Assembly (NCBI GenBank): GCA_028687525.1
Contig: JAQTZX010000095.1
Location: 1 to 6,104, forward strand
Direction of reading: 5' to 3'
Length of the DNA: 6,104 nt
Origin: Candidatus Omnitrophota bacterium
Lineage (GTDB): Bacteria; Omnitrophota; Gorgyraeia; Gygaellales; Profunditerraquicolaceae
Shown here: in pieces, positions 1 to 5,978 of the stretch
Position numbering within the stretch: the first letter of the stretch is position 1
How the letters are laid out: the number at the start of each line of letters is the position of its first letter
Notes under the pieces: generated by a model
Told to the model about the DNA's origin: nothing
What the model saw: only the letters and a program-made list of their open reading frames with translations
Database searches by the model: none
Translations under genes and position numbers: made by a program

Positions 1-701
1 ACCCGCGGCTGGAACAAATCACCGCCTTGCTCCCCAACGTCAACTGCGGGGCATGCGGAAAACCCGGATGTTCCGGATTCGCGGAGGAACTGCTGTCCGG
101 AAAAGCGAACATCGACGCCTGTAAATCCGCTGATTTCGCGGTCAAAGAAAAGATCGCCCGGCTATTAGGCAAGGCTGTCGAACAAAAAGATAAATTATCG
201 GCGGTGCTTCTCTGCAACGGCGGGGCAAAAGTAAAGAACCGGTTCCTTTATTACGGGATAGAAGACTGTATCTCCGCCAATCTCGTCCTGGGAGGACAAA
301 AAGAATGCATCTTCGGCTGTTTAGGCTACGGGAACTGTGTCAAAGCCTGCCCGTTCGGCGCCATCACCATGTCCAAACCCGACCACCTGCCGGTGGTCAA
401 TCAGGAAAAATGCCGTGCCTGCAATAAATGCGTCGAAGCATGCCCGAAAAAACTGTTTGTTTTACTGCCCCATACCGCCAAGGTATATGTGGCCTGCAGT
501 TCGAATGAAACAGGGAAGGACACCAAAAGTTTCTGCTCCGTCGGATGCATCGCCTGTAAATCCTGCGAACGAACCTGCAAATTCGGCGCTATACATGTGA
601 TCGATAATCTTGCGGTCATTGACTACAAGAAATGCACATCCTGCTGCAATTGTATCAAAGTTTGTCCGGTAAAAGTCATTAAAACACGGCCGATACGATG
701 A
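1..701 (+). CDS. rnfB: Electron transport complex subunit RnfB, long poly-ferredoxin form (5' end cut by the window)
   Basis: RnfB is the iron-sulfur subunit of the Rnf complex, which moves electrons from ferredoxin to NAD+ and couples this to ion transport across the cytoplasmic membrane. The frame is open from base 3, so the TTG at 27 is an internal codon and the membrane-anchoring N terminus lies outside the window. Numbering from that codon, the RnfB-specific [4Fe-4S] motif CX2CX4CX16C is at C7, C10, C15 and C32, inside NVNCGACGKPGC. A linker with GIEDC follows, then ferredoxin-type motifs at C94-C108 (CX3CX5CX3CP), C129-C139, C174-C184 and C203-C213, enough for about four more clusters. 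The third of these has CK rather than the usual CP at its last cysteine. Enterobacterial RsxB has fewer clusters; the longer form is known from anaerobes. RnfB is often the last gene of an rnf operon, so the other subunits may lie upstream. Its stop overlaps the purN start by 4 bp. Confidence 0.92.
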   Translation, partial: PRLEQITALLPNVNCGACGKPGCSGFAEELLSGKANIDACKSADFAVKEKIARLLGKAVEQKDKLSAVLLCNGGAKVKNRFLYYGIEDCISANLVLGGQKECIFGCLGYGNCVKACPFGAITMSKPDHLPVVNQEKCRACNKCVEACPKKLFVLLPHTAKVYVACSSNETGKDTKSFCSVGCIACKSCERTCKFGAIHVIDNLAVIDYKKCTSCCNCIKVCPVKVIKTRPIR

Positions 702-1306
702 AAGATAAAAAGATCGCAGTCTTCGCTTCAGGGAAAGGAAGTAATTTTGCGGCACTGGCCGGGGCGGTAAAAAAATGGCCTAAAGCCGACATTGCTCTTC
801 TGGTCTGCGACACCCCCGGGGCGGCGGTTTTGAACAAGGCAAAACGGGCGGCAGTGAAAAGCGTGCTCGTGGAACGTAAAAACTTCTCATCCCGGGCGGC
901 CTTTGAACGAAAAATTACCGCGCACCTCAAGAATGAAAAAATAGATGTTATTGTGCTGGCGGGATTCATGCGGCTGCTCTCCCCTCTTTTTGTGCGGAAA
1001 TTCAAAAACCGGATACTAAATATTCACCCCGCGCTCCTGCCTGCTTTCAAAGGAGAACACGGAATACGGGACGCCTTTGACTACGGAGTCAAGACCTCCG
1101 GAGTTACCGTGCATTTTGTGGATGAAAAAATGGACCACGGGCCCATCATACTCCAGCAGGCAGTACCGATCCGGGAGACCGACACTTTAGAAACGCTGGA
1201 AAAACGAATACACGCGATAGAACATCGTCTCTACCCTAACGCGGTCAAACTGCTCATTGATGAAAAATTGAAAATTACGGGAAGAAAAGTATTAATCCTG
1301 CGGTGA
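698..1306 (+). CDS. purN: Phosphoribosylglycinamide formyltransferase (GAR transformylase, PurN)
   Basis: PurN is a cytoplasmic enzyme of de novo purine synthesis. It transfers a formyl group from 10-formyltetrahydrofolate to GAR, giving FGAR and tetrahydrofolate. The 202-residue product is close to the family length of about 200-215. It has the N-terminal phosphate-binding segment ASGKGSN (10-16), the folate-site stretch AGFMRLLS (88-95), NIHPALLPAFKG (108-119) and HFVDEKMDHGPII (139-151). The catalytic triad is complete: N108, H110 and D146 match E. coli N106, H108 and D144 with a constant offset of two. The ATG lies within ATGA, shared with the rnfB stop. No Shine-Dalgarno sequence is visible before it, so translation probably depends on ribosomes finishing rnfB. 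The gene ends 25 bp before the convergent lipoprotein gene, with no convincing terminator between them. The family call is secure. Confidence 0.97.
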   Translation: MKDKKIAVFASGKGSNFAALAGAVKKWPKADIALLVCDTPGAAVLNKAKRAAVKSVLVERKNFSSRAAFERKITAHLKNEKIDVIVLAGFMRLLSPLFVRKFKNRILNIHPALLPAFKGEHGIRDAFDYGVKTSGVTVHFVDEKMDHGPIILQQAVPIRETDTLETLEKRIHAIEHRLYPNAVKLLIDEKLKITGRKVLILR

Positions 1307-1331
1307 TATTCTCACGGAAAACCCGCGCCCG

Positions 1332-2156
1332 CTACCGAAGCAATTCGCGCAATTCCACTCTGCTCATCAGAAATTCTTCCTGCGTCAATACATTATCGAT
1401 TTTCACGGCAAACAGGTTCTTGAGATCATACGCGCTTACTACATAAGCGATGATTTTCTTGATGTCTCTCAAGATATCTACCGGAGAAGATTGGCCGTCC
1501 TTGAGCCTGATGTTATACGAAACTTTGAGTATGTCGCCGTTGAAACGCGAGAGCACTTTATCGATCTTGAATTTATCTTTGGTCTGCGGTTCGTTGATAA
1601 AATGCTGGTGGATACGCTGGGTTATCTGTTCGCAAACAAAATAATCAAGATCCAGTTCTTTCTTGTTTATATGACTGCCCTCGGCATCCCCCAGAGCCCG
1701 GTGGTCATTATTCAGTTTAATGACGTTGCGGCGCATAAACTCATCCCGGGAAATAAACTGATTCTGCAGTTTCAGGATATCCGCGATGTAGGTAATAAAA
1801 GTATAATCCAGCCCGTATTCCCGCGTATCCGAAGCCACGATAACCACGAATTGCGGACGGGGATTCATGCTCAGCATCACCCGGCTTGAGGAAATCATGA
1901 CTTTGTTCACCTTCTCCAGTTGAGATTTGTCTATCAAGAGGTCTTTGCCGAATATGCGCGGCAGGGCCATGTAGACCCATACCGTCTCTCCCACCAGCCA
2001 CGCCTTTACGTCGATATTATATTCCTTACGGCACAACCCGGCAATCGACTCCGCGGCCTGTTCTTTGGTATAGGTGGGCTTGATATTAACGCAGCCGGCA
2101 AGAAGAAAACAGGAAAGAAACGATATCAGGACTGGACTGGCCGTAATTTTCCGCAT
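1332..2156 (-). CDS. Putative lipoprotein of unknown function, partner gene of the FtsH-like protease
   Basis: I do not recognise the family. The 274-residue product begins with a classic lipoprotein signal: basic MRK, a hydrophobic stretch at about 8-20, and the lipobox L19-A20-G21-C22, so C22 should be lipidated after signal peptidase II cleavage. The mature part is soluble-looking, mixed alpha/beta and rich in charge, with no further membrane helix. A strand-like run at about 103-107 (FVVIV) and the sequence between 115 and 140 are the most regular parts. The start overlaps the 3' end of the FtsH-like gene by 31 bp in another frame. It is favoured because the signal peptide needs it and no other start is near. 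The ribosome site is weak (GAGG at 2170-2173, 13 nt from the ATG), so coupling to the upstream gene is likely. Co-expression suggests it works with, or is handled by, the protease, but that is inference. Confidence 0.85.
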   Translation of the reverse strand: MRKITASPVLISFLSCFLLAGCVNIKPTYTKEQAAESIAGLCRKEYNIDVKAWLVGETVWVYMALPRIFGKDLLIDKSQLEKVNKVMISSSRVMLSMNPRPQFVVIVASDTREYGLDYTFITYIADILKLQNQFISRDEFMRRNVIKLNNDHRALGDAEGSHINKKELDLDYFVCEQITQRIHQHFINEPQTKDKFKIDKVLSRFNGDILKVSYNIRLKDGQSSPVDILRDIKKIIAYVVSAYDLKNLFAVKIDNVLTQEEFLMSRVELRELLR

Positions 2157-3820
2157 TCTTTAAAAATCGCCTCGATTTCGTCGAAATTAAGTTCTTCCTT
2201 GACAACCAGCTCCGTAGCCAAACGGTCCAGCAGGATTTTTTCCGATTCCAAAAGCAGAGTAACCTCTTTGAGACATGTCTGCATGATATCCTGTACATCC
2301 TCATCGAGACGCCGTTTCACTTCTTCGGAAATAAGCATGCCGCGGCTGGACCATAAATACGAATCAAGCTGTTCATAATTACCGATAATACCGGATTTTC
2401 CCATACCCCAGCGCCAGGCCATGCTGTGGGCTATATAGAGGGACTCGGCAAAATCAGTATCCACGCCCACGGTAGTTATCCCGAATTGTATCTTTTCGGC
2501 GACATACGAACCCAGATAGGTTTTGATCTTTCCCAAAAGCTGTTTCTGATCACGAATGAAGATTTCTTCCGTCTCCGGGGTCCAGGTAACTCCCCCGGTG
2601 TGGCCGCGCGGGGTTATGGTGATCTTAAACACGTCTTGAGTGGGAATCAAAAGATAGGTAACGATCGCGTGACCCGCCTCATGATAAGCGGTTTGCAACC
2701 GCTCTTCCTTGCGAAGCTTGATTCTGCGTTTGATACCCAGAGTAATCCTTTCACGCGCTTCGTCTATGTCTTTCATGGTAACCAGCACACTCTTATTCCG
2801 TACGGCGATAAGCGCGGCTTCCCGGACCAGATTGGCGACATCCGCCGGGCTGCTCCCCACGGTGATACGCGCCAGACGGTCTATCTTGACATCCTGTTCA
2901 TCATATTTTATTTTTTTCAGATAATACGCCAATAACTTTTGCCGGTCCTCAAGGTTGGGTTTATCCACGTAAATCTTACGGTCAAACCTGCCGGGCCTTA
3001 AAAGAGCGCGGTCAAGGAACGACATGGGGGCATTGGTGGCGCCGATAATAACGATGTTCAAATCTTTTTCTTTCCAACCGTCCATTTCCACCAACAACTG
3101 GTTAACCGAGGTGTTGTGTTCGGTCTGGCCGCCGAACCCGGTGTCCACGCTGCGCGAAGCGCCCACCGCGTCAATTTCATCTATGAAAATGATACAGCCG
3201 CCTTCCAGTTCCGCGAGCATACGAGCCTTGGTGAACAAACTACGCACGCGTCCCGCTCCTACTCCCACGAACATCTCCACAAACTCCGAACCGGACATGG
3301 AAATAAACGGGAGCCCGGCTTCGGTGGCGATCGCCTTGGCTAAATACGTTTTCCCGCATCCCGGCGGCCCCAACATAAGCAATCCGCGCAGGATCTTACC
3401 TCCGATACGCTGAAGCTCGGCACGGTCCTTGATAAGTTTAACGATCTCCAGCGCTTCTTGCTTTGCCTCATCCATACCGATAACGTCGCTCCAGGTAATA
3501 CCCAAGTCCTTGCCTCCTACCGCCTTCTTGACCACCTGGGTAAATCCGCCGCCTTTTTTAAAAAGCATCCAATACCAGAGCGTCGTATAAATAAGGGCAA
3601 AAATAAACCCCATGACGATCTGCATATATATCTGCAGGGGGAAAACCGCCATCTGGGACTGGCGCAAATACGACTCGGATTCGTTCCATGCCTTAAGGCC
3701 GCTTACGATAAGGAAAATAAGGGAAATGGCAAGCGTCAGTAACCCCGTGATAACCAGGAAACGGATCCAGTAAAGTTTAACCCCTATTTTCAGGTAATAT
3801 TTTATTCGGCGTATATTCAT
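2126..3820 (-). CDS. ftsH: FtsH-family membrane AAA+ zinc metalloprotease with a very short periplasmic loop
   Basis: FtsH proteases are membrane-anchored hexamers that unfold and degrade membrane and cytoplasmic proteins using ATP. With the start at 3820 the product has 564 residues. In order it shows membrane helix 1 (about 18-41), a loop of about 22 residues, helix 2 (about 64-87), Walker A GPPGCGKT (151-158), pore motif MFVGVGAG (183-190), Walker B IIFIDEID (210-217), ATN (261-263), arginine-finger region RPGRFDR (275-281), the zinc site HEAGH (380-384) and probable third ligand D456. All catalytic elements are present, so it should be active. Oddities are Cys for the usual Thr in Walker A, TEHNTSVNQLL where FtsH usually has REQTLNQ-like sequence, a much reduced periplasmic segment (about 70 residues in E. 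coli FtsH) and a shorter C-terminal tail. The symbol marks the family. It may be a paralog, with a canonical ftsH elsewhere. The in-frame ATG at 3856 is rejected because it lies in the promoter spacer. Confidence 0.95.
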   Translation of the reverse strand: MNIRRIKYYLKIGVKLYWIRFLVITGLLTLAISLIFLIVSGLKAWNESESYLRQSQMAVFPLQIYMQIVMGFIFALIYTTLWYWMLFKKGGGFTQVVKKAVGGKDLGITWSDVIGMDEAKQEALEIVKLIKDRAELQRIGGKILRGLLMLGPPGCGKTYLAKAIATEAGLPFISMSGSEFVEMFVGVGAGRVRSLFTKARMLAELEGGCIIFIDEIDAVGASRSVDTGFGGQTEHNTSVNQLLVEMDGWKEKDLNIVIIGATNAPMSFLDRALLRPGRFDRKIYVDKPNLEDRQKLLAYYLKKIKYDEQDVKIDRLARITVGSSPADVANLVREAALIAVRNKSVLVTMKDIDEARERITLGIKRRIKLRKEERLQTAYHEAGHAIVTYLLIPTQDVFKITITPRGHTGGVTWTPETEEIFIRDQKQLLGKIKTYLGSYVAEKIQFGITTVGVDTDFAESLYIAHSMAWRWGMGKSGIIGNYEQLDSYLWSSRGMLISEEVKRRLDEDVQDIMQTCLKEVTLLLESEKILLDRLATELVVKEELNFDEIEAIFKECGKLRPVQS

Positions 3821-3825
3821 ACAAA

Positions 3826-3832
3826 CCCCTTT
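3826..3832 (-). promoter_or_regulatory. Ribosome binding site deciding the FtsH-like start
   Basis: On the minus strand AAAGGGG lies 5 nt before the ATG at 3820. The in-frame ATG at 3856 has no comparable site. This and the promoter position fix the shorter, 564-residue product. Confidence 0.8.
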
Positions 3833-3846
3833 CTGCTGTGAAATTA

Positions 3847-3875
3847 AAGATAACATATAAGTCTTTGCAAGTCAA
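3847..3875 (-). promoter_or_regulatory. Sigma-70-type promoter of the FtsH-like/lipoprotein operon
   Basis: Read on the minus strand, the -35 box is TTGACT (3870-3875) and the -10 box is TATCTT (3847-3852), with a spacer of exactly 17 bp. Transcription should start near 3840, giving a leader of about 20 nt before the ATG at 3820. The -35 box lies inside the left arm of the inverted repeat at 3868-3891, so a protein bound there could block this promoter. Confidence 0.75.
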
Positions 3876-3891
3876 TGGATTTATTGACTTG
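3868..3891. promoter_or_regulatory. Inverted repeat in the divergent control region, candidate operator
   Basis: Perfect 9-bp arms CAAGTCAAT (3868-3876) and ATTGACTTG (3883-3891) flank a 6-bp spacer. The left arm covers the -35 box of the minus-strand promoter. More TGAC/GTCA half-motifs follow at 3892-3895 and 3898-3901. The symmetry and position suit a dimeric DNA-binding regulator. No regulator gene is present in the window, and the binding protein is unknown. Confidence 0.45.
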
Positions 3892-3917
3892 GTCACTGTC
3901 ATTGCCCCCTTTTTTCC

Positions 3918-3946
3918 TTGACGACCCCCTCAAATACTGCTACAAT
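3918..3946 (+). promoter_or_regulatory. Sigma-70-type promoter of eno
   Basis: The -35 box TTGACG (3918-3923) and -10 box TACAAT (3941-3946) are separated by exactly 17 bp, and both are close to consensus. Transcription should start near 3953, giving a leader of about 55 nt before the enolase ATG at 4008. The promoter diverges from that of the FtsH-like gene, with 42 bp between the two -35 boxes. Confidence 0.8.
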
Positions 3947-3990
3947 TGGTAATTCGTAAGGAATATATACCGCAACAAAACTAATGCATC

Positions 3991-3998
3991 AAGGAGGA
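3991..3998 (+). promoter_or_regulatory. Ribosome binding site of eno
   Basis: AAGGAGGA is a near-perfect Shine-Dalgarno sequence ending 9 nt before the ATG at 4008. It lies downstream of the in-frame ATG at 3984, so that upstream codon cannot use it. This selects the start at 4008. Confidence 0.9.
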
Positions 3999-4007
3999 TC
4001 GGAAGCC

Positions 4008-5279
4008 ATGGCAAAGATCAAAAAAGTAATCGGACGGCAGATCATTGATTCCCGGGGTAACCCCACGGTAGAAGTAGACATAATTCTCTCCAACGGTATC
4101 ATAGGCAGAGCGGCAGTGCCTTCCGGCGCATCAACCGGAGATAACGAAGCGCTTGAGCTCAGGGACGGCGACAAAACACGCTATCTCGGCAAAGGCGTAT
4201 CCAAGGCGGTAACCAACGTCAATACCGTTATTGCTTCAAGAATAAAAGGAATGGAGCCGGATTTCGAAAAAATCGACTCCCTGCTTATCAAAATGGACGG
4301 CACGGAGAATAAATCCGTGCTGGGAGCCAACGCTATTCTCGGAGTATCCATGGCCGCGGCGAAAGCGGCGGCGATTTCCGGAAAACTGCCTCTGTATAGA
4401 TTCCTCGGGGGAGAAAAAGCGCGTATTCTGCCGGTGCCTATGATGAACATATTAAACGGCGGCATGCACGCGGATAACAACCTTGATATACAGGAATTCA
4501 TGATCATGCCGCACGGCGCGCTTACATTCAGCGAAGCATTGCGCATGGCTATAGAGGTTTTCCACAACCTTAAATCCATATTGAAATCAAAAGGGCTGGC
4601 GACCTCGGTCGGCGATGAAGGAGGATTCGCGCCGAACCTGAAGGCAAACCAGGAAGCCCTGGATCTGATCATTGAGGCGATCAAAAAATCCGGGTATGAA
4701 CCGGGAAAGAACGTTTCACTGGCCCTGGACTGCGCGGCAAGCTCATTCTATCAGGACGGCACCTATTCATTCGAAGGCACCCGGAAAGGTTCCTCGGATA
4801 TGATCGCGATATACCAACGCTGGCTTGCCCAATATCCCATCTTTTCCATCGAAGACGGGCTTTCCGAACACGATCACGCCGGATGGCAGGAAATGACCGG
4901 AAAACTGGGGACAAAATTGCAGCTGGTAGGCGATGATATATTCGTCACCAATCCCGGCATTTTCAAAAAAGGGATCGCGGAGGGCATCGGCAACGCAATT
5001 TTGATCAAAGTAAACCAAATCGGGTCTCTTTCCGAAACACTCAAGACCATCGGCATCGCGCAGAGAAATAAATATAAAGCCGTCATCTCACACCGTTCGG
5101 GAGAAACCGAAGACACCACTATTGCACACCTGGCAGTGGCCTGCGGCTGCGGACAGATTAAAACCGGCTCCTTATCCCGCACGGACCGGATCTGCAAATA
5201 TAACGAGCTTCTCAGGATCGAAGAAGAGCTGGGAAGCAAAGCTGTATACGCGGGGACGAAACTGAACATAAAAAAATGA
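4008..5279 (+). CDS. eno: Enolase (phosphopyruvate hydratase)
   Basis: Enolase interconverts 2-phosphoglycerate and phosphoenolpyruvate in glycolysis and gluconeogenesis, and is cytoplasmic and Mg-dependent. The product has 423 residues, normal for bacterial enolase at about 420-435. The N terminus MAKIKKVIGRQIIDSRGNPT is typical and supports this start. Visible functional residues are the mobile loop SGASTG (39-44), H154, the acid/base E204 in GDEGGFAP, the metal ligands D241, E282 (SIEDG) and D309 (VGDD), the catalytic base K334 (IKVNQIG), the SHRSGETEDT block (361-370) and K385 in IKTGS. Nothing essential is missing. It has its own promoter and a strong ribosome site. The ftsB-like gene follows after 101 bp, an order also found in some proteobacteria such as Pseudomonas, though a hairpin with T-run lies between them. 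Confidence 0.99.
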   Translation: MAKIKKVIGRQIIDSRGNPTVEVDIILSNGIIGRAAVPSGASTGDNEALELRDGDKTRYLGKGVSKAVTNVNTVIASRIKGMEPDFEKIDSLLIKMDGTENKSVLGANAILGVSMAAAKAAAISGKLPLYRFLGGEKARILPVPMMNILNGGMHADNNLDIQEFMIMPHGALTFSEALRMAIEVFHNLKSILKSKGLATSVGDEGGFAPNLKANQEALDLIIEAIKKSGYEPGKNVSLALDCAASSFYQDGTYSFEGTRKGSSDMIAIYQRWLAQYPIFSIEDGLSEHDHAGWQEMTGKLGTKLQLVGDDIFVTNPGIFKKGIAEGIGNAILIKVNQIGSLSETLKTIGIAQRNKYKAVISHRSGETEDTTIAHLAVACGCGQIKTGSLSRTDRICKYNELLRIEEELGSKAVYAGTKLNIKK

Positions 5280-5280
5280 A

Positions 5281-5313
5281 GCTCCACGGGCTGAAACCCG
5301 CGGTTTCGGGAGC
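5281..5313 (+). other. Hairpin just after the eno stop
   Basis: TGAAACC (5292-5298) and GGTTTCG (5302-5308) pair around a 3-nt loop, with one G-U pair. The flanks GCTCC (5281-5285) and GGAGC (5309-5313) extend the stem across a one-sided bulge. No T-run follows, so it is more likely a 3'-end stabilising or processing structure than a terminator. Confidence 0.4.
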
Positions 5314-5324
5314 GGAATACTGAA

Positions 5325-5366
5325 CGGCGCAAAAAATGCGCCCTTCAGGGCGCGGTTTTTGCGCCG
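5325..5366 (+). terminator. Terminator-like hairpin between eno and the ftsB-like gene
   Basis: The core stem GCGCCC-TTCA-GGGCGC (5338-5353) is followed two bases later by TTTTT (5356-5360), a rho-independent terminator pattern. A matching A-run and GGCGC upstream pair with the T-run and GCGCC downstream, extending the arms to 19 bp with one A-G mismatch and one G-U pair. On the minus strand the core is likewise followed by an A-run-derived T-tract, so it could work both ways. It should end most eno transcripts, with read-through or another promoter supplying the next gene. Confidence 0.7.
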
Positions 5367-5380
5367 CCGAAGTATAACAT

Positions 5381-5692
5381 ATGGTCTCTCTGACAAAAGG
5401 CATTATTAGAAAATCCGCCTTAATCGCGGGGGGAGGAATTGTGTTGATGGTTTTATTCCTGCCCGGATATTCCAAAATACAGGAACTCAAAGAGCGGAAC
5501 CGCGACCTGGAGAAGAAAACAAAAAAACTGAAGATTGAAAACGCCCTTTTGGAACAGGAACTTAAACGCATAGAAAGCGACGCCATATACCAAGAGCGCA
5601 TCCTGCGGGATAAAATGGGAGTAGTGAGAAAAGATGAACTGCCGGTAAAGGTCATCCCGGAACAAGATAAGAAAGAAAATAGGCAACAGTAA
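5381..5692 (+). CDS. ftsB: Septum formation initiator, FtsB/DivIC family
   Basis: Proteins of this family are small single-pass membrane proteins of the divisome. They form a coiled coil with FtsL and link it to FtsQ/DivIB during septal wall synthesis. The 103-residue product has a short basic cytoplasmic end (1-11), one membrane helix (about 12-30), a charged coiled coil (about 31-66, including L36, N40, L43, L50, L57, L61 and I64) and the conserved tail RDKMGVVRKDELPVKV (76-91), which resembles the family's ARE-LGMVRPGE motif. The layout and length fit FtsB. DivIC is the alternative name in Gram-positives. No Shine-Dalgarno sequence precedes the ATG, but the membrane helix requires this start. 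A location directly after eno is a known arrangement for ftsB. No terminator follows before the tRNA promoter. Confidence 0.88.
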   Translation: MVSLTKGIIRKSALIAGGGIVLMVLFLPGYSKIQELKERNRDLEKKTKKLKIENALLEQELKRIESDAIYQERILRDKMGVVRKDELPVKVIPEQDKKENRQQ

Positions 5693-5726
5693 TTATTAAA
5701 ATACCGGTATACAAACACGGTTTCTG

Positions 5727-5735
5727 TGTTATAAT
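5727..5735 (+). promoter_or_regulatory. Extended -10 promoter of tRNA-fMet
   Basis: TGTTATAAT combines a perfect -10 hexamer (5730-5735) with the extended TG element. No good -35 box is found at 17 bp upstream, where the sequence is GTATAC. The 10-bp palindrome ATACCGGTAT (5701-5710) lies in that position. Transcription should start near 5742, leaving about 40 nt to be removed from the tRNA precursor. Confidence 0.65.
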
Positions 5736-5782
5736 GATTTCGTTCTTTCATAATAAAATTCATCGAATAAAATCCAAAGAAT

Positions 5783-5856
5783 CGCGGGGTGGAGCAGATT
5801 GGTAGCTCGTTAGGCTCATAACCTAAAGGTCAGAGGTTCAAATCCTCTCCCCGCAA
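5783..5856 (+). tRNA. Initiator tRNA, tRNA-fMet (anticodon CAU)
   Basis: All 74 bases fold into a cloverleaf: acceptor 5783-5789 with 5849-5855, D stem GAGC/GCTC, anticodon loop CTCATAA (5815-5821) with CAT at 5817-5819, and T stem AGAGG/CCTCT. Initiator marks are the unpaired C1-A72 at the acceptor end (5783 with 5855) and the A11-U24 pair in the D stem. These separate it from elongator tRNA-Met and tRNA-Ile2. The anticodon stem is TTAGG/CCTAA, so only two of the usual three G-C pairs next to the loop are kept and the third is A-U. The CCA end is not encoded and must be added by nucleotidyltransferase. Confidence 0.97.
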
Positions 5857-5860
5857 TTTT

Positions 5861-5896
5861 AAAAAAGCCGGCAGTATTTTTTCTGCCGGCTTTTTT
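5861..5896 (+). terminator. Rho-independent terminator of tRNA-fMet
   Basis: Fourteen-base arms, AAAAAAGCCGGCAG (5861-5874) and CTGCCGGCTTTTTT (5883-5896), pair perfectly around an 8-nt loop. The GC-rich core GCCGGCAG is followed by six T. It begins 5 nt after the tRNA end. The A-run on the other side means it could also act on the minus strand. Confidence 0.93.
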
Positions 5897-5919
5897 CTTG
5901 GATAAGTCCGTAGAAAAAA

Positions 5920-5978
5920 GGGGACGGTTCTATTTTTTAACGGTTTCATTTTTGATATTAAAAAATAGAACCGTCCCC
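5920..5978. repeat. Perfect 21-bp inverted repeat, REP/MITE-like hairpin
   Basis: The arms at 5920-5940 (starting GGGGACGGTTC, then TATTTTTTAA) and 5958-5978 are exact reverse complements over 21 bases, with a 17-nt AT-rich loop. The element lies in non-coding DNA after the tRNA terminator. I recall GGGGACGGTTC-type palindromes beside REP-associated tyrosine (Y1-type) transposase genes, but no transposase is present here, so this would be a solitary non-autonomous copy. It could instead be a strong bidirectional terminator, though it lacks a GC core next to a free T-run. Confidence 0.7.

Noticed and set aside
27..29. TTG as the start of rnfB
   Set aside because: The frame is open to the left edge and reads RnfB-like residues (PRLEQITAL) before it, so the gene is truncated by the window.
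1296..1331. Terminator between the convergent purN and lipoprotein genes
   Set aside because: Only a 4-bp GTGA/TCAC stem without a T-run is present; this is too weak to call.
3821..3856. Upstream in-frame ATG for the FtsH-like gene, adding twelve residues
   Set aside because: It lies in the spacer of the promoter, upstream of the expected transcript start, while the ATG at 3820 has AAAGGGG 5 nt before it.
3777..3902. Minus-strand 41-codon reading frame beginning after AAGGGGGCA
   Set aside because: It spans the promoter of the FtsH-like gene, its ribosome site would be only about 2 nt from the ATG, and the product looks random.
3984..4007. Upstream in-frame ATG for enolase, adding eight residues
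   Set aside because: The strong AAGGAGGA site lies after it, and family members begin at the equivalent of the ATG at 4008.
4181..4684. 167-codon frame antisense to enolase
   Set aside because: Enolase is certain in this stretch; the antisense product has no recognisable domain.
5373..5378. TATAAC as a -10 box for the ftsB-like gene
   Set aside because: It ends only 2 nt before the ATG and has no -35 box or extended element, so a useful transcript could not include the start codon.
5426..5446. Internal start for the ftsB-like gene after the GGGGGAGGAATT site (ATG at 5447)
   Set aside because: The G-rich site is explained by three glycine codons in the membrane helix; starting there would remove most of that helix.
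5212..5763. 183-codon minus-strand frame across the eno end, ftsB-like gene and tRNA promoter
   Set aside because: It crosses three plus-strand features and terminator hairpins, and its Ser/Phe-rich composition is typical of an antisense shadow.
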